A stretch of DNA of 35,078 bases from Candidatus Methanimicrococcus labiotermitis (GTDB lineage Archaea > Halobacteriota > Methanosarcinia > Methanosarcinales > Methanosarcinaceae), in contig WRCE01000022.1 in assembly GCA_009784005.1 (NCBI GenBank), positions 1-35,078 on the forward strand, written 5' to 3'. Of this stretch, positions 20,949 through 30,700 are shown one piece after another. Each line of letters begins with the position of its first letter. Positions within the stretch are counted from its first letter, which is position 1. The position numbers and the translations under genes are program-made. The notes beneath the pieces are model-generated. The model saw only the letters and a program-made list of their open reading frames with translations, made no database searches and was not told the DNA's origin.

Positions 20949-23213
20949 ATGTCGTTAGAGTTGTCTCCGCTGATTGGGGATTTGGCTTTAATCTTAATCG
21001 CCGCCGCCGTCATGACGCTTGTTTTTAAGCGCCTCAGGCAGCCGCTTGTTTTGGGTTACATTGTCGCGGGGCTTTTGATTAGCGGGTATTTGATCGCTTA
21101 TTTGCCGAGCAATCTGGGACAGTACATTCCAACGATTTCTGATACCGAAAATGTTTCTTTATGGGCGGAAATCGGCGTTATTTTTCTTTTGTTCGGGCTT
21201 GGTTTGGAATTCAGTTTTAAAAAACTGATGAGAGTCGGCGGCACGGCTTCGGTTACGGCTATAACGGAAGTCGTGGCGATGCTGATTATCGGGTTTACCG
21301 CCGGCTACTTGATGGGCTGGCATTACATGGATTGTCTGTTTTTGGGATCGATGCTGGCGATGTCGTCGACAACGATTATCATCAAAGCTTTTGAAGATTT
21401 AAAACTTCGAGGACAGAAGTTTACGAATGTGGTTTTCGGCGTTTTGATTGTTGAAGACTTGATCGCGATTTTAATCATGGTTTTGCTTCCGGCAATTGTT
21501 TTGGCGCACGCGTCTCTCGGGGCGGAATTGATTGAAAGCGTTGAAAGGATGTTGTTCTTCCTGATTCTGTGGTTCGTTTCCGGTATTTTCATTCTGCCGA
21601 GCGTGTTTCGATACGTCAGAAAATATATGAATGAGGAGACGCTGCTGATTGTCGCGATTGGGTTGTGTCTCGGGATGGTTGTCATTTCCGTTAAGACCGG
21701 GTTTTCCTCCGCTCTCGGCGCTTTTATCATGGGTTCGATTTTGGCGGAAACCATTGACAGTGAAAAGATTGAGCACGTGACAAAGCCGATTAAGAATTTG
21801 TTCGGCGCGGTTTTTTTCGTCTCCGTCGGCATGATGCTTAACCCTCAAATTTTGATTGATTACGCCGTTCCGATTGTTATTGTGACAGGGGTGACGCTTG
21901 TCGGCAAAGCGATTATCTCATCTTTCGGCGTCCTCATTTCAGGGCAGAATCTGAAAGTTTCGATGCAGTCGGGGTTCTCGCTGGCGCAAATCGGTGAGTT
22001 CTCTTTCATCATCGCCGGCGTCGGTTTGGCTTTGGGCGTGACAAGCGACTTTTTATTTCCGGTGATTATTGCCGTTTCGGTGATTACGACATTTACGTCG
22101 CCGTATATGATTCAACATTCCGATAAGGCTTACAACGCTTTTGGAAAAATCCTGCCGCCGAAACTTTGCAGCTTTTTGGACAATTACGGGCAGGGGAGTA
22201 AAACCATTAACAAGGAGAACATTTGGAAGAAGGTTCTCAAAACCAACATTTTGGTGATTGTGATTTACGGCGTTCTTCTGATTGCTATCGCTCTTTTGTC
22301 CGTTTCTTATCTCTCGCCGTTTGTGAAAGGCCATATCGGCGGGTGGCAAGGTTCGGTTTTGTCGGTTGCCGTTACGTTTCTTTTTATGGCGCCGTTTTTG
22401 AGCGCGCTTTTGATGAGCCGGATGAGGACAAAACAGTTTGAAACGCTGTGGAATGACTCTAATTTCAAAACGAGTTATTTGATTTCTTTGATGCTGGTTC
22501 GTTTCTTGGTCGCGGCGCTGATTGCTTCTTATGTCATTTTCATGGAATATACGTCGGCAATCGGCATTATCGTTATTATTGTTTTTTTCCTGCTGGCCTT
22601 TGCCGTTTTGTCAAAAACGCTTCAGAATCAGTACACTCGAATTGAAACGCGGTTTATGAACAACCTCAACGAACGAACGTTCAGCAAGCTCAAAAAAGAG
22701 GCGGAAGTGACCGCTTTGGCGGATGTTCACATGGACACGTTTGAAGTGGACTCCGAATCCCCGGTCATCGGTAAAACATTGGCGGAACTCGGCTTTCGCG
22801 AAAAGTACGGCGTCAATATCGTTTCTATCATCCGCGGCGACCAAAGGTTCAATATTCCGGGCGGCGCCGAGCATCTTTACCCGCTGGATAAAATTGTCCT
22901 CCTCGGAACGGATGAGCAGATGAACGTTTTCAAAAGAGAAATCGAAAGCCATTCGCTGGCGCCCGAAAAGAAAGACAGGGAAGAAGTTATTCTTCAGCAG
23001 TTCGTCATTGAAGAGAATTCGCCGTTTTTGAATAAGCCCCTTTGCAACTGCAATATCAGGGACAGGTCCAAGTGTCTGGTGATTGGCGTTGAGCGCGATG
23101 AAGAAACAATCATGAATCCCGACGGCTTTTTTATTTTCCGCGAAGGCGATGTCATTTCCGTTGTCGGCGAAAAAGAGCGCGTCCGCGAACTGTGTTGCGT
23201 GGTTTCGGAGTGA
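20949..23213 (+). CDS. CPA2-family cation:proton antiporter (Kef-like) with RCK_C domains
   Basis: A 754-residue membrane protein. Residues about 5-385 form a Na+/H+ exchanger domain of the Kef/CPA2 type (FKRLRQPLVLGYIVAGLLISG, FLLFGLGLEFSFKKL, AMSSTTIIIKAF, VLIVEDLIAIL, GFSSALGAFIMGSILAET). A further set of hydrophobic helices follows (about 430-570). The cytoplasmic C-terminus contains two RCK_C/TrkA_C-like domains (about 595-665: ESPVIGKTLAELGFREKYGVNI ... DKIVLLGTDEQM; and about 680-752: NSPFLNKPLC ... GDVISVVGEKERV). No nucleotide-binding RCK_N domain with GxGxxG is present. It probably exchanges K+ or Na+ for protons, regulated by a ligand of the RCK_C domains. Expressed alone. Confidence 0.92.
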   Translation: MSLELSPLIGDLALILIAAAVMTLVFKRLRQPLVLGYIVAGLLISGYLIAYLPSNLGQYIPTISDTENVSLWAEIGVIFLLFGLGLEFSFKKLMRVGGTASVTAITEVVAMLIIGFTAGYLMGWHYMDCLFLGSMLAMSSTTIIIKAFEDLKLRGQKFTNVVFGVLIVEDLIAILIMVLLPAIVLAHASLGAELIESVERMLFFLILWFVSGIFILPSVFRYVRKYMNEETLLIVAIGLCLGMVVISVKTGFSSALGAFIMGSILAETIDSEKIEHVTKPIKNLFGAVFFVSVGMMLNPQILIDYAVPIVIVTGVTLVGKAIISSFGVLISGQNLKVSMQSGFSLAQIGEFSFIIAGVGLALGVTSDFLFPVIIAVSVITTFTSPYMIQHSDKAYNAFGKILPPKLCSFLDNYGQGSKTINKENIWKKVLKTNILVIVIYGVLLIAIALLSVSYLSPFVKGHIGGWQGSVLSVAVTFLFMAPFLSALLMSRMRTKQFETLWNDSNFKTSYLISLMLVRFLVAALIASYVIFMEYTSAIGIIVIIVFFLLAFAVLSKTLQNQYTRIETRFMNNLNERTFSKLKKEAEVTALADVHMDTFEVDSESPVIGKTLAELGFREKYGVNIVSIIRGDQRFNIPGGAEHLYPLDKIVLLGTDEQMNVFKREIESHSLAPEKKDREEVILQQFVIEENSPFLNKPLCNCNIRDRSKCLVIGVERDEETIMNPDGFFIFREGDVISVVGEKERVRELCCVVSE

Positions 23214-23413
23214 TTTTTTGAGATTTTTTGAGAATTTTTGAGTGATTTTTTGAGAATTTTTGAGTGAATTGATTTATGGCTGAGGCCGGCGCGGCGCGGG
23301 CGCGCGCGGCCGTCTCTTGAAAATCACGGGAAAAAGACGCTCTGCTGTTCATTCAATATTTGAGAACAAACGAAATACGTTTCTTTAAAAAAAGAAATGA
23401 AAGACGATTTTTT
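23214..23413. other. Convergent gap between the antiporter gene and ileS
   Basis: Right after the antiporter stop, TTTTTTGAG / GAATTTTTGAGTG units repeat (23214-23270), giving several T runs that would end plus-strand transcription. Then comes a 39-bp patch of almost pure G/C (23278-23316), followed by two copies of a TTTAAAAAAAGAAATGA motif (near 23383 and 23412). No gene was recognised. Confidence 0.6.
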
Positions 23414-23450
23414 TAAAAAAAGAAATGAAGAAGGCGGTTTACGCCTTCTT
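23414..23450 (-). terminator. ileS terminator hairpin spanning the stop codon
   Basis: On the minus strand, AAGAAGGCG pairs perfectly with CGCCTTCTT (plus-strand 23428-23436 and 23442-23450) around the loop TAAAC, which contains the ileS TAA. It is followed by CATTTCTTTTTTT. A second T tract lies further on (near 23385-23397). It has the layout of an intrinsic terminator. Confidence 0.6.
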
Positions 23451-26400
23451 TTCCGAAATGCCGATGACCATTTGGATGGTTTCGATTTCCCAGTCTTTCA
23501 CGAGGTCGCCGGCAGGCGCGCTTGTGTTTAAGTTTAATTCGCCTGCGCGAACTTCCGATGCGATTTTTTCTGCCATGGGGGCGATTAGTGAGGCGACGTG
23601 TTCGTCTTTTATTTGAATGTCGGCGGTGATTTGCGCGTCGACAGCCAAGTCCATTTCTTTTCTCATGTCTTGGATACGGCGGATTGTTTCGCGCATGTAG
23701 CCTTCGGCTTCTAATTCTTTTGTCAGTTTGGCGTCGATGTAAACCATGCCGCAGTCGGATTCGCTGCCGGCTATGCCTTGCGGGATGAGTTCTTCAAATT
23801 CTGCCATGTCGGGCGTGACGATGACGGTTGTGCCGTCGATGAGGGTCAACTCCATTTCATCCACGCGGGCGAATGCGTCTTTTAAAGACTTGGCGCCGGC
23901 TTCGTTGAGCGCGTCGGCAACTTTTTTGGCGTTTTGCTTAAAGGCGGGGCCGAGAACGCTTTGGTTGGGGCTCATCTTTACGTCTAAATCTTTCCATGAT
24001 TCGCCGACGGCGAGAACTTCCACGGCTTTGGCGTTGGTTTGTTCCAAAAGCACGTCTTTGAGGTGCGTCAGCGCGGCGGCAACGGTTTCGCTTGTCGGGG
24101 CGACAACGATTCTTGAAATCGGCCACCTCAGTTTGCGGCCGGCTTTTTGGCGGGCATTGGAAGAGGCTTCCACGACCGTTCTGACAATTTCCATGTGTTC
24201 TTCCATTTCTTTGTCGATGAATATTTCTTTGGCGGCGGGCCAGTCGTTCATGTGAACGGAAAGCGGCGCGCTTTCATTGACGTTTTTGACAAGATTTTGG
24301 TACATGGTTTCTGAGATGTACGGCATAAACGGCGCCGTCAGTTTGGCAAGCGTGACATACGTTTCGTAAAGGACCGCGTAAACGGCAAGCTTGTCGGGGT
24401 CGTTGGCTTCCGTCCATGTTCTGGGGCGGATGAGCTGGATGTACCAGCGGGATAAGTCTTCCAAAATGAAGTTGAACAGAGTGCGAACGGCTTTGTGAAG
24501 CATTTTCTCATTCATCGCTTCGGTCACGTCGGTGACGGCGGACTGGAGGCGGGAAAGGATCCATTTGTCTTCCTCGCGCATGCTGCCGATTAAGGATTCT
24601 GCCGGGTGGGCGGCAGGGTCGAAGTTATCCAAAATCATGTAGGGCTGCGGGAATCTGTAAACGTTCCAAAGGATGTTGATGGTTCTGTTCACGGCGGCCA
24701 CATCGTCCCATACGAATTTGAGGTCGTCCCACGGCGCGCTGGAGGAAAGGCAATAGGCGCGAAGAACGTCGGCGCCGTATTTTTCAATAACCTCATCGGG
24801 CGCGACGACGTTTCCGAGGCTTTTTGACATTTTTTTGCCGTCTTTGTCCATTGTAAAACCGTGCATTAAAACGCTTTTGTACGGCGTTTTTCCAACGGAC
24901 GCGGCGGCAGCGCCGAGCTGGGAGTAAAACCAGCCGCGGGTTTGGTCATGGCCTTCGGTGATGAAGTCTGCCGGCCACATTTTTTCAAAGAGGTCGGTTC
25001 GGCCGGGGAAGCCGAGCGTTGCGAAGGAGGCGACGGCGGAATCAAACCAAACGTCGAAAACGTCTGCGGTTCTGACCATTTTGCCGCCGCAATCGCAGTC
25101 GAATTTGATGTCATCGACATACGGGCGGTGAAGTTCTATGTCGCCGGCAAGTTCCGCTTTTGTGATCAGTTCTTTTTTGGAACCGATGACGGCGCGCTTT
25201 TTACAGTCACGGCATGTCCATATCGGAACGGGGATGCCCCAGTATCGCTGACGGGAGATGCACCAGTCGCGGGCGCCGGATACCCAGTCTTTGAAGCGGG
25301 CGGAACCGGCCCAGTCGGGCGTCCATTCGATGTCTTCGTCAATGGCGGTTAACATGCTGTCTTTGATTTTGCCGACATCGAGGAACCACTGTTCGGTGGC
25401 TAAATAGATGATTGCGGTTTTGCAGCGCCAGCAGTGACCGTAACGGTGGACGATTTTGCCTTGGGATAAGATTAAGTCTTTGTTTTTCAGGTCTTCAAGG
25501 ATGACGCTGTTGGCGTCTCTGATGTTCATGCCGGCGTATTTTCCGGCTTCTTTTGTGTATGCGCCGTTTGGTCCGACGGGACAGAAAATCGGCAGGCCGT
25601 ATTTGGCGCCGACGTTGTAGTCGTCTAAGCCGTGCCCCGGGGCGATGTGAACAACACCCGTGTTGTCAAGTGACACGTAATCTGCCGGGTAGACGGCGTG
25701 CGCCATTTCCGACTGTGCCGGTACTTCGGCGGCGAGAGGCGCGCTGTATGCCAAACCTTGAATGTCGGCTCCCTTTTTCGTCTCTAAAATTTCGTGAGAC
25801 GCGTATTTCCCTCTTTTCATGATGAGGGGGACGCTTTCTTTGCCGATGAGAAGTGTTTCGGTCTTGCCGTCTTCGCGCGTCGCTTTGACATACACGTATT
25901 CGGCATCGGGGTGAACGGCGGCGGCAACGTTGGACGGGAGGGTCCACGGGGTTGTCGTCCAAATGACGATGTATGTGTCGTTTGCGCTGTTTGCACCGTT
26001 TGCGCTGTTTGCACCGTTTGCGCTGTTTGCGCCGTTTGCGCCGTTTTCGTCTATGATCGGGAATTTGACATAAACGGAATCATCGGTCCTGTCCATGTAT
26101 TCGACTTCGGAATCGGCGATTGCGGTTTCGCAGCGGGGGCACCAGTTGACGACGCGTTTTCCTTCGTCGAGAAGTTCTTTTTCATACGCCTGTCTGATGA
26201 CCCACCACGCGGCTTCGATGTATTCGTCTTTTAAGGTCATGTACGGGTTGTCCCAATCCATCCAAACGCCGAGCGCTTTGAATTGTTCGGTCATGTCGCC
26301 TTTCTTTTCAATCGCGAAAGACTTGCATTCCTGAATGAAGCCGGCAACGCCGAATGCTTCAATGTCTTTTTTACTTTGAAAACCGAGTTTTTCTTCGACT

Positions 26401-26684
26401 TTGACTTCAATCGGCAGGCCGTGCATATCCCAGCCGGGCGTGTCTGTCACAGCGTCGCCGTTCATTGACCTGTATCTTAAAATAGAGTCTTTGATGACTT
26501 TGTTCCAAGCCGTTCCCATGTGAATATGTCCCGTTGTATACGGCGGCCCGTCAACGAAAAAGAATTTTTTGCCGTTTTTGCGGCATTCGCGCGTCTTACG
26601 ATACGCGTCGGTTTCCTGCCAAAACAGGTTGATCTGTTCTTCAACCTTTTTGGTTTCATATTTTTCCGGTATTTCCTGAAGCAT
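23439..26684 (-). CDS. ileS: Isoleucyl-tRNA synthetase
   Basis: A 1081-residue class I synthetase charging tRNA-Ile. The catalytic core has the HIGH-type motif [10 protein letters not shown] (about residue 50) and KMSKS in [13 protein letters not shown] (about residue 615). The editing domain begins near [22 protein letters not shown]. Zinc-type cysteine pairs are seen in [18 protein letters not shown] and CRDCKKRAV / CDCGGKM, and an anticodon-binding domain follows. The length fits the long, archaeal/eukaryotic-like IleRS class. ATG at 26684 is chosen; an in-frame GTG at 26690 also exists, with AAGGTG overlapping it. A repeat [12 protein letters not shown] is inserted at residues about 212-238, at the entry of the editing domain. 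Transcribed alone, convergent with the antiporter gene. Confidence 0.97.
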   Translation of the reverse strand: MLQEIPEKYETKKVEEQINLFWQETDAYRKTRECRKNGKKFFFVDGPPYTTGHIHMGTAWNKVIKDSILRYRSMNGDAVTDTPGWDMHGLPIEVKVEEKLGFQSKKDIEAFGVAGFIQECKSFAIEKKGDMTEQFKALGVWMDWDNPYMTLKDEYIEAAWWVIRQAYEKELLDEGKRVVNWCPRCETAIADSEVEYMDRTDDSVYVKFPIIDENGANGANSANGANSANGANSANDTYIVIWTTTPWTLPSNVAAAVHPDAEYVYVKATREDGKTETLLIGKESVPLIMKRGKYASHEILETKKGADIQGLAYSAPLAAEVPAQSEMAHAVYPADYVSLDNTGVVHIAPGHGLDDYNVGAKYGLPIFCPVGPNGAYTKEAGKYAGMNIRDANSVILEDLKNKDLILSQGKIVHRYGHCWRCKTAIIYLATEQWFLDVGKIKDSMLTAIDEDIEWTPDWAGSARFKDWVSGARDWCISRQRYWGIPVPIWTCRDCKKRAVIGSKKELITKAELAGDIELHRPYVDDIKFDCDCGGKMVRTADVFDVWFDSAVASFATLGFPGRTDLFEKMWPADFITEGHDQTRGWFYSQLGAAAASVGKTPYKSVLMHGFTMDKDGKKMSKSLGNVVAPDEVIEKYGADVLRAYCLSSSAPWDDLKFVWDDVAAVNRTINILWNVYRFPQPYMILDNFDPAAHPAESLIGSMREEDKWILSRLQSAVTDVTEAMNEKMLHKAVRTLFNFILEDLSRWYIQLIRPRTWTEANDPDKLAVYAVLYETYVTLAKLTAPFMPYISETMYQNLVKNVNESAPLSVHMNDWPAAKEIFIDKEMEEHMEIVRTVVEASSNARQKAGRKLRWPISRIVVAPTSETVAAALTHLKDVLLEQTNAKAVEVLAVGESWKDLDVKMSPNQSVLGPAFKQNAKKVADALNEAGAKSLKDAFARVDEMELTLIDGTTVIVTPDMAEFEELIPQGIAGSESDCGMVYIDAKLTKELEAEGYMRETIRRIQDMRKEMDLAVDAQITADIQIKDEHVASLIAPMAEKIASEVRAGELNLNTSAPAGDLVKDWEIETIQMVIGISEKKA
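25981..26043. repeat. In-frame 9/18-bp repeat in ileS
   Basis: TTTGCGCTG and TTTGCACCG/TTTGCGCCG 9-mers alternate (18-bp period) on the plus strand, coding for alternating NGA and NSA triplets on the minus strand. Located just before the conserved strand leading to [10 protein letters not shown]. Confidence 0.93.
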
Positions 26685-26726
26685 AAACACCTTATCCTGA
26701 TTTTGAGTGAGAAGTAAAATGATAGA

Positions 26727-26765
26727 AATGATAGTGGTAAATGATAGTGGTAAATGATAGTGGTA
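26727..26765. repeat. 13-bp tandem repeat (3 copies)
   Basis: Three copies of AATGATAGTGGTA, about 45 bp upstream of the ileS start, followed by AATGATAAATGA. Confidence 0.9.
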
Positions 26766-26965
26766 AATGATAAATGATTTGTATTAAGTTGTGGAACAAA
26801 CACTGACCTATCTTAAAAATATTTCGAGAAAAAAGTTTGACGCGTCAATCTGCGTTCACTCATCACTCTCACTCATTTCCTTCACTCATTATCATAACCG
26901 TTTTTAAAATTTCAGAGAGTAATTAATTATCTTTTGTCGTGACTCTTATTCACGTTTTTCCATTT

Positions 26966-27073
26966 CAGCTTGTTTTTCAGCTTGTTTTTCAGCTTGTTTT
27001 TCAGCTTGTTTTTCAGCTTGTTTTTCAGCTTGTTTTTCAGCTCATTTTTCAGCTCGTTTTTCAACTCGTTTTT
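26966..27073. repeat. 12-bp tandem array (9 copies)
   Basis: Six perfect copies of CAGCTTGTTTTT followed by CAGCTCATTTTT, CAGCTCGTTTTT and CAACTCGTTTTT. No spacers. Confidence 0.95.
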
Positions 27074-27665
27074 CGATTAATTTTCTCAATTTAAATTTTT
27101 AAGGTAAAATATTTCAATTTTAATTTTCCGGTTTATTTTTTAGTATTTAAATCTTTTCGATTTAATTTTTTGTTTTAAATTCTTTTGCTCAAAATCCTTT
27201 ATTTAAACGTTTCGGTTTTATATTTTTTATTTAAATTATTTTGACTTAATATTTCGGTCATTATCTATCTATTTAAATATTCTCTGTCAAAAATTTTGGT
27301 TAATTTCTCTCTCAATTCGGTACATTCATCCGTCCTCGATTTTATCGGTGGGGAATTTTGTTCCTATTTTTTTGTTTCTGTCGCCGTTTTGATTCTTTCT
27401 CATACTCGGTCTTTGTCTCATCATATCGTTTTTTGGATTTTGTAAAACAATTGTATACGAATTATATCGCAATATTTAATTAGTTCTTTAATTTATAGTA
27501 AAAATTACTATTAAATCCAAAAATATTCTTAGAGAATAATGTTATTTGGGTCTATAATTATTTAACAATTAATATTATATTTATATACAAACTCCGAAAT
27601 GTATTTTTTAATATACATCTTTCAGAATCTATCTCAATTAGTGTATACGTTTTAAATTTATTTTA

Positions 27666-27674
27666 TTTATATAA
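27666..27674 (+). promoter_or_regulatory. TATA-like box for the surface protein gene
   Basis: TTTATATAA about 55 bases before the ATG at 27727. Expected transcript start about 25 bases later, leaving a short leader of about 30 bases. Confidence 0.45.
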
Positions 27675-27726
27675 TTGGTGCCGGTCGCGGCATATTGGTT
27701 TGTTAACAGCAGTGTGTGTGTTTCAT

Positions 27727-30700
27727 ATGAAAGAGCATTTAGTTAATCGTTTATTCACAATCATGATTGTTATCATGATGGTCACAGGAACTTTTGGGAC
27801 AACAATCGTTGCCGCAGAAGATGAAAATGGTTCTATCGGTACCGGGTCTTTTACAGCATATTGGTATCAAGTTTCTTACGACGAATTCGGCCAGCCGAGT
27901 GAACGGCTGATCGGCAGTCAAGATTTCAGCGGCATTGCCGGTGAATCCGACGAGATACATTACACCGATCGTGACGACAACGCTTTTAAATTTGCCGGCG
28001 GTGTCAACAGCTTTAATTTTGAATGGTCTTCTTTTAAAATTGACAATTCCAAATCGTCAGACCGTTACTTCGTCATTTACGGCTTGACCGGCGACGTTCG
28101 TTTTTACATCACATATGACAACGACGCCCCTGTCGCGATAGAGGAAGAAAATCTGACGGCAAACTCAGAACCGCCGATGCCGAGAGGACGCAGCGGAAAC
28201 ACCATCACAATTAACGTTTATCAAATCACGACAAAGATTGACAACACCGTTCCTCACCGAAATCTTTCGATAACTCCCGATGCCGCCTTTCCTTTTGCCT
28301 ATTACAACTGGGGAATGAAAAAAGTTGACAGGCTCTATCGGACTTATGAAATAGAGTGGGACGGATCACCTGTTACTGTAAATGCGGCTGATTACCAAGT
28401 TCAGGCTCAAATGGGTAACTGGCTGCTCAATCCGACCTACGACCCGACCGTTACAAACACCACCACCACACACGGTCCCGCATCACCCGCAACCGTTACT
28501 GTCGACTCTCCCGGCGAAGTTAACTTTTATTTTGACGCTCCCGACTGGGAATATTCCAGAGACGGTGTCGGTCTTGGTTCTTCTCTTTTGTCGACTCCAC
28601 TCTCAAATGAAGCTATTGTGTATAATACAAGAGGCATGTATGAACTCACGAGTATTAACATGACAACCGGTTATGCATCTGCCGCGAATGCGGGCAGAAC
28701 TAATACGCACATCACATACATTTGGCTTGGCAGTGATATCAATCAGAATGAATTACGAAACCGTTTGTCAAGCGCCGAGCCTACGACTATAATGCCGATA
28801 TATGTCGGTAATCCCCTTTTTAACCGGAATAAGAGAAATCTTACTTTTAACGGCGCTGTTGACCGCAGTGAAGGAAGAAATGTGAATGTCGGCGACCAGT
28901 CAACACGTGATGATGATTGGCATAAATGGGTGCAGTATTTCTGTGTTATCTCTAATTACAGCGTAAACCATTATGTTATGAGGACAAACACGAATACAGC
29001 AAACAGACTCGACTTAACCATTGAAAATGCATATATTATCGGTGGTAACAGGGGTTTTATCAACAGCGGAGGTACTAATTATGGTACAAATATGACTTAC
29101 CGTAATGTATTTTATATCGGCCCTCAACTGATGATGGATAATCGCAGTATCGTTACATTGGATGATGTTGAAATTGTTATCAACGACCCCCGTTACGGCG
29201 GCACGAATACTTCGAGTGAATTGAACGAAGGTCTCGGTATCGGAGGCACTCTTTCATACGAAGATGTTAATCGCGTTGAGCACAATATTACATTAAATAT
29301 GAATGACAGGACAGCTCTCGCCAGTTGCGCGTGGGGTCAAGCCTTGGCAGTCGGCAGAGTGGAATTTAAGAACAATGTGACTGTTTATAAAACAAATCCC
29401 CGCGGGTCTGCAAGGGCTCAAGGTCCGATGATGTTTCAGATAGGCAATGATTCAACCACGGCAAGCATGGGCGCCAGACCGAATTACATCATTCATGACC
29501 ACTCCAATATCAATTTGCGTTATAACACTCTCAGAGACGGAGCCGGTCAGGCAAATTATTCTGTTTTCGGCGGTGAAGCGGCCGGGGCAGGAGAGACCCC
29601 GCACGTTATCATCGGCAACTTTTCGACAATGAATGTGCTTGTCGATAACAAGTTCAATGCAGACACTCTCGGCGATTTCACAGTCGGAGATTTCTGTACA
29701 GTTAATGTTATCAGTACAGGTGACGGGGACCCTTCCTCCACCAGTTCAGGGGCTTTTATCCGTTTCGGAAATAAATTTACTGTGGGTAATTCTTCCGTCG
29801 TCACCGTTCATATCCAAAACAGGAACAATTATACGTCCGTTCACTTCCGTGACGTTGAGTTAAGAGATCGTTCAAAGCTTACTATTTACGGTAATACGGG
29901 CACTGCCACTAACACAACTTCGCGCATGGTTAATTTTACTTCCGATTTCAGAGTTAATTACGGGGCAGAAGTCAGGTTAATAAACCACGGTCATTCTTCT
30001 GTCATTCAAACGGGTAATTTAACGGTAGACAAATTGGCAGTGCTTCACGTCATCGGCATGAATACGACAGCCGCTAATCCGGTTATCAATTCGTCAAGAG
30101 GGATAATTGATATCGACAGAGCCGCCGATGTAACAATTTATCATGGCAATAACGGCCGCCCCTTTTTCCAGCCTCTGCCTGCTGCCGGCAATACCTATAA
30201 TCTGACGCTAAACGGAAATCGCGTGAATCAGACCAATTTCCGGGTTACAAATATGGAGAGAATTGAGTATTGGAATCACACCTCGACAGCGAGATATGAT
30301 TACGATACTTGGGAGATCACCGGAGATCCAACTTCAGAATGGGCTATTGATTGGAATCTGGGAAGAGGATTTGGTTTCCTTGCTCGTTACGGCGGGGGTG
30401 CAGCCGCTGCCGCAGGTACCATTCCCACTTTTGCAGCCGGAAATTTCACAACTGAGAATTACATAAACAGGACGACCAGTCCGAACGATTTCACGGTTCT
30501 TGACGAACCCGGTGTTTTACAAACACTCACTTCTGCCAATATTGCTTATCGCGATCAGCGCATTGTATCGTATAAAGGTTTAGTCGGTCCGTATGATATC
30601 CTTTTTACATGGAGGGAGACACCGTGGGACCCCACCAACGAGACTGTCAATACCGTCAATCGCGGCGCGGTTCGTTACGACATGACGATTATGAATGACG

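Larger units (their letters stand above)
26685..27726. other. Divergent region between ileS and the surface protein gene
   Basis: A 1.04-kb AT-rich gap without a recognisable gene. It contains a 13-bp array near the ileS start, a 12-bp array (26966-27073), then about 500 bp of AT-rich DNA with TTTAAAT- and TTTTTTATT-type motifs, and a TATA-like box ahead of the surface protein. No tRNA or other structured RNA was seen. Confidence 0.6.

Noticed and set aside
25794..26234. Open frame opposite ileS as a gene
   Set aside because: Antisense shadow of a well conserved gene; its Cys/Val repeats mirror the ileS insertion.
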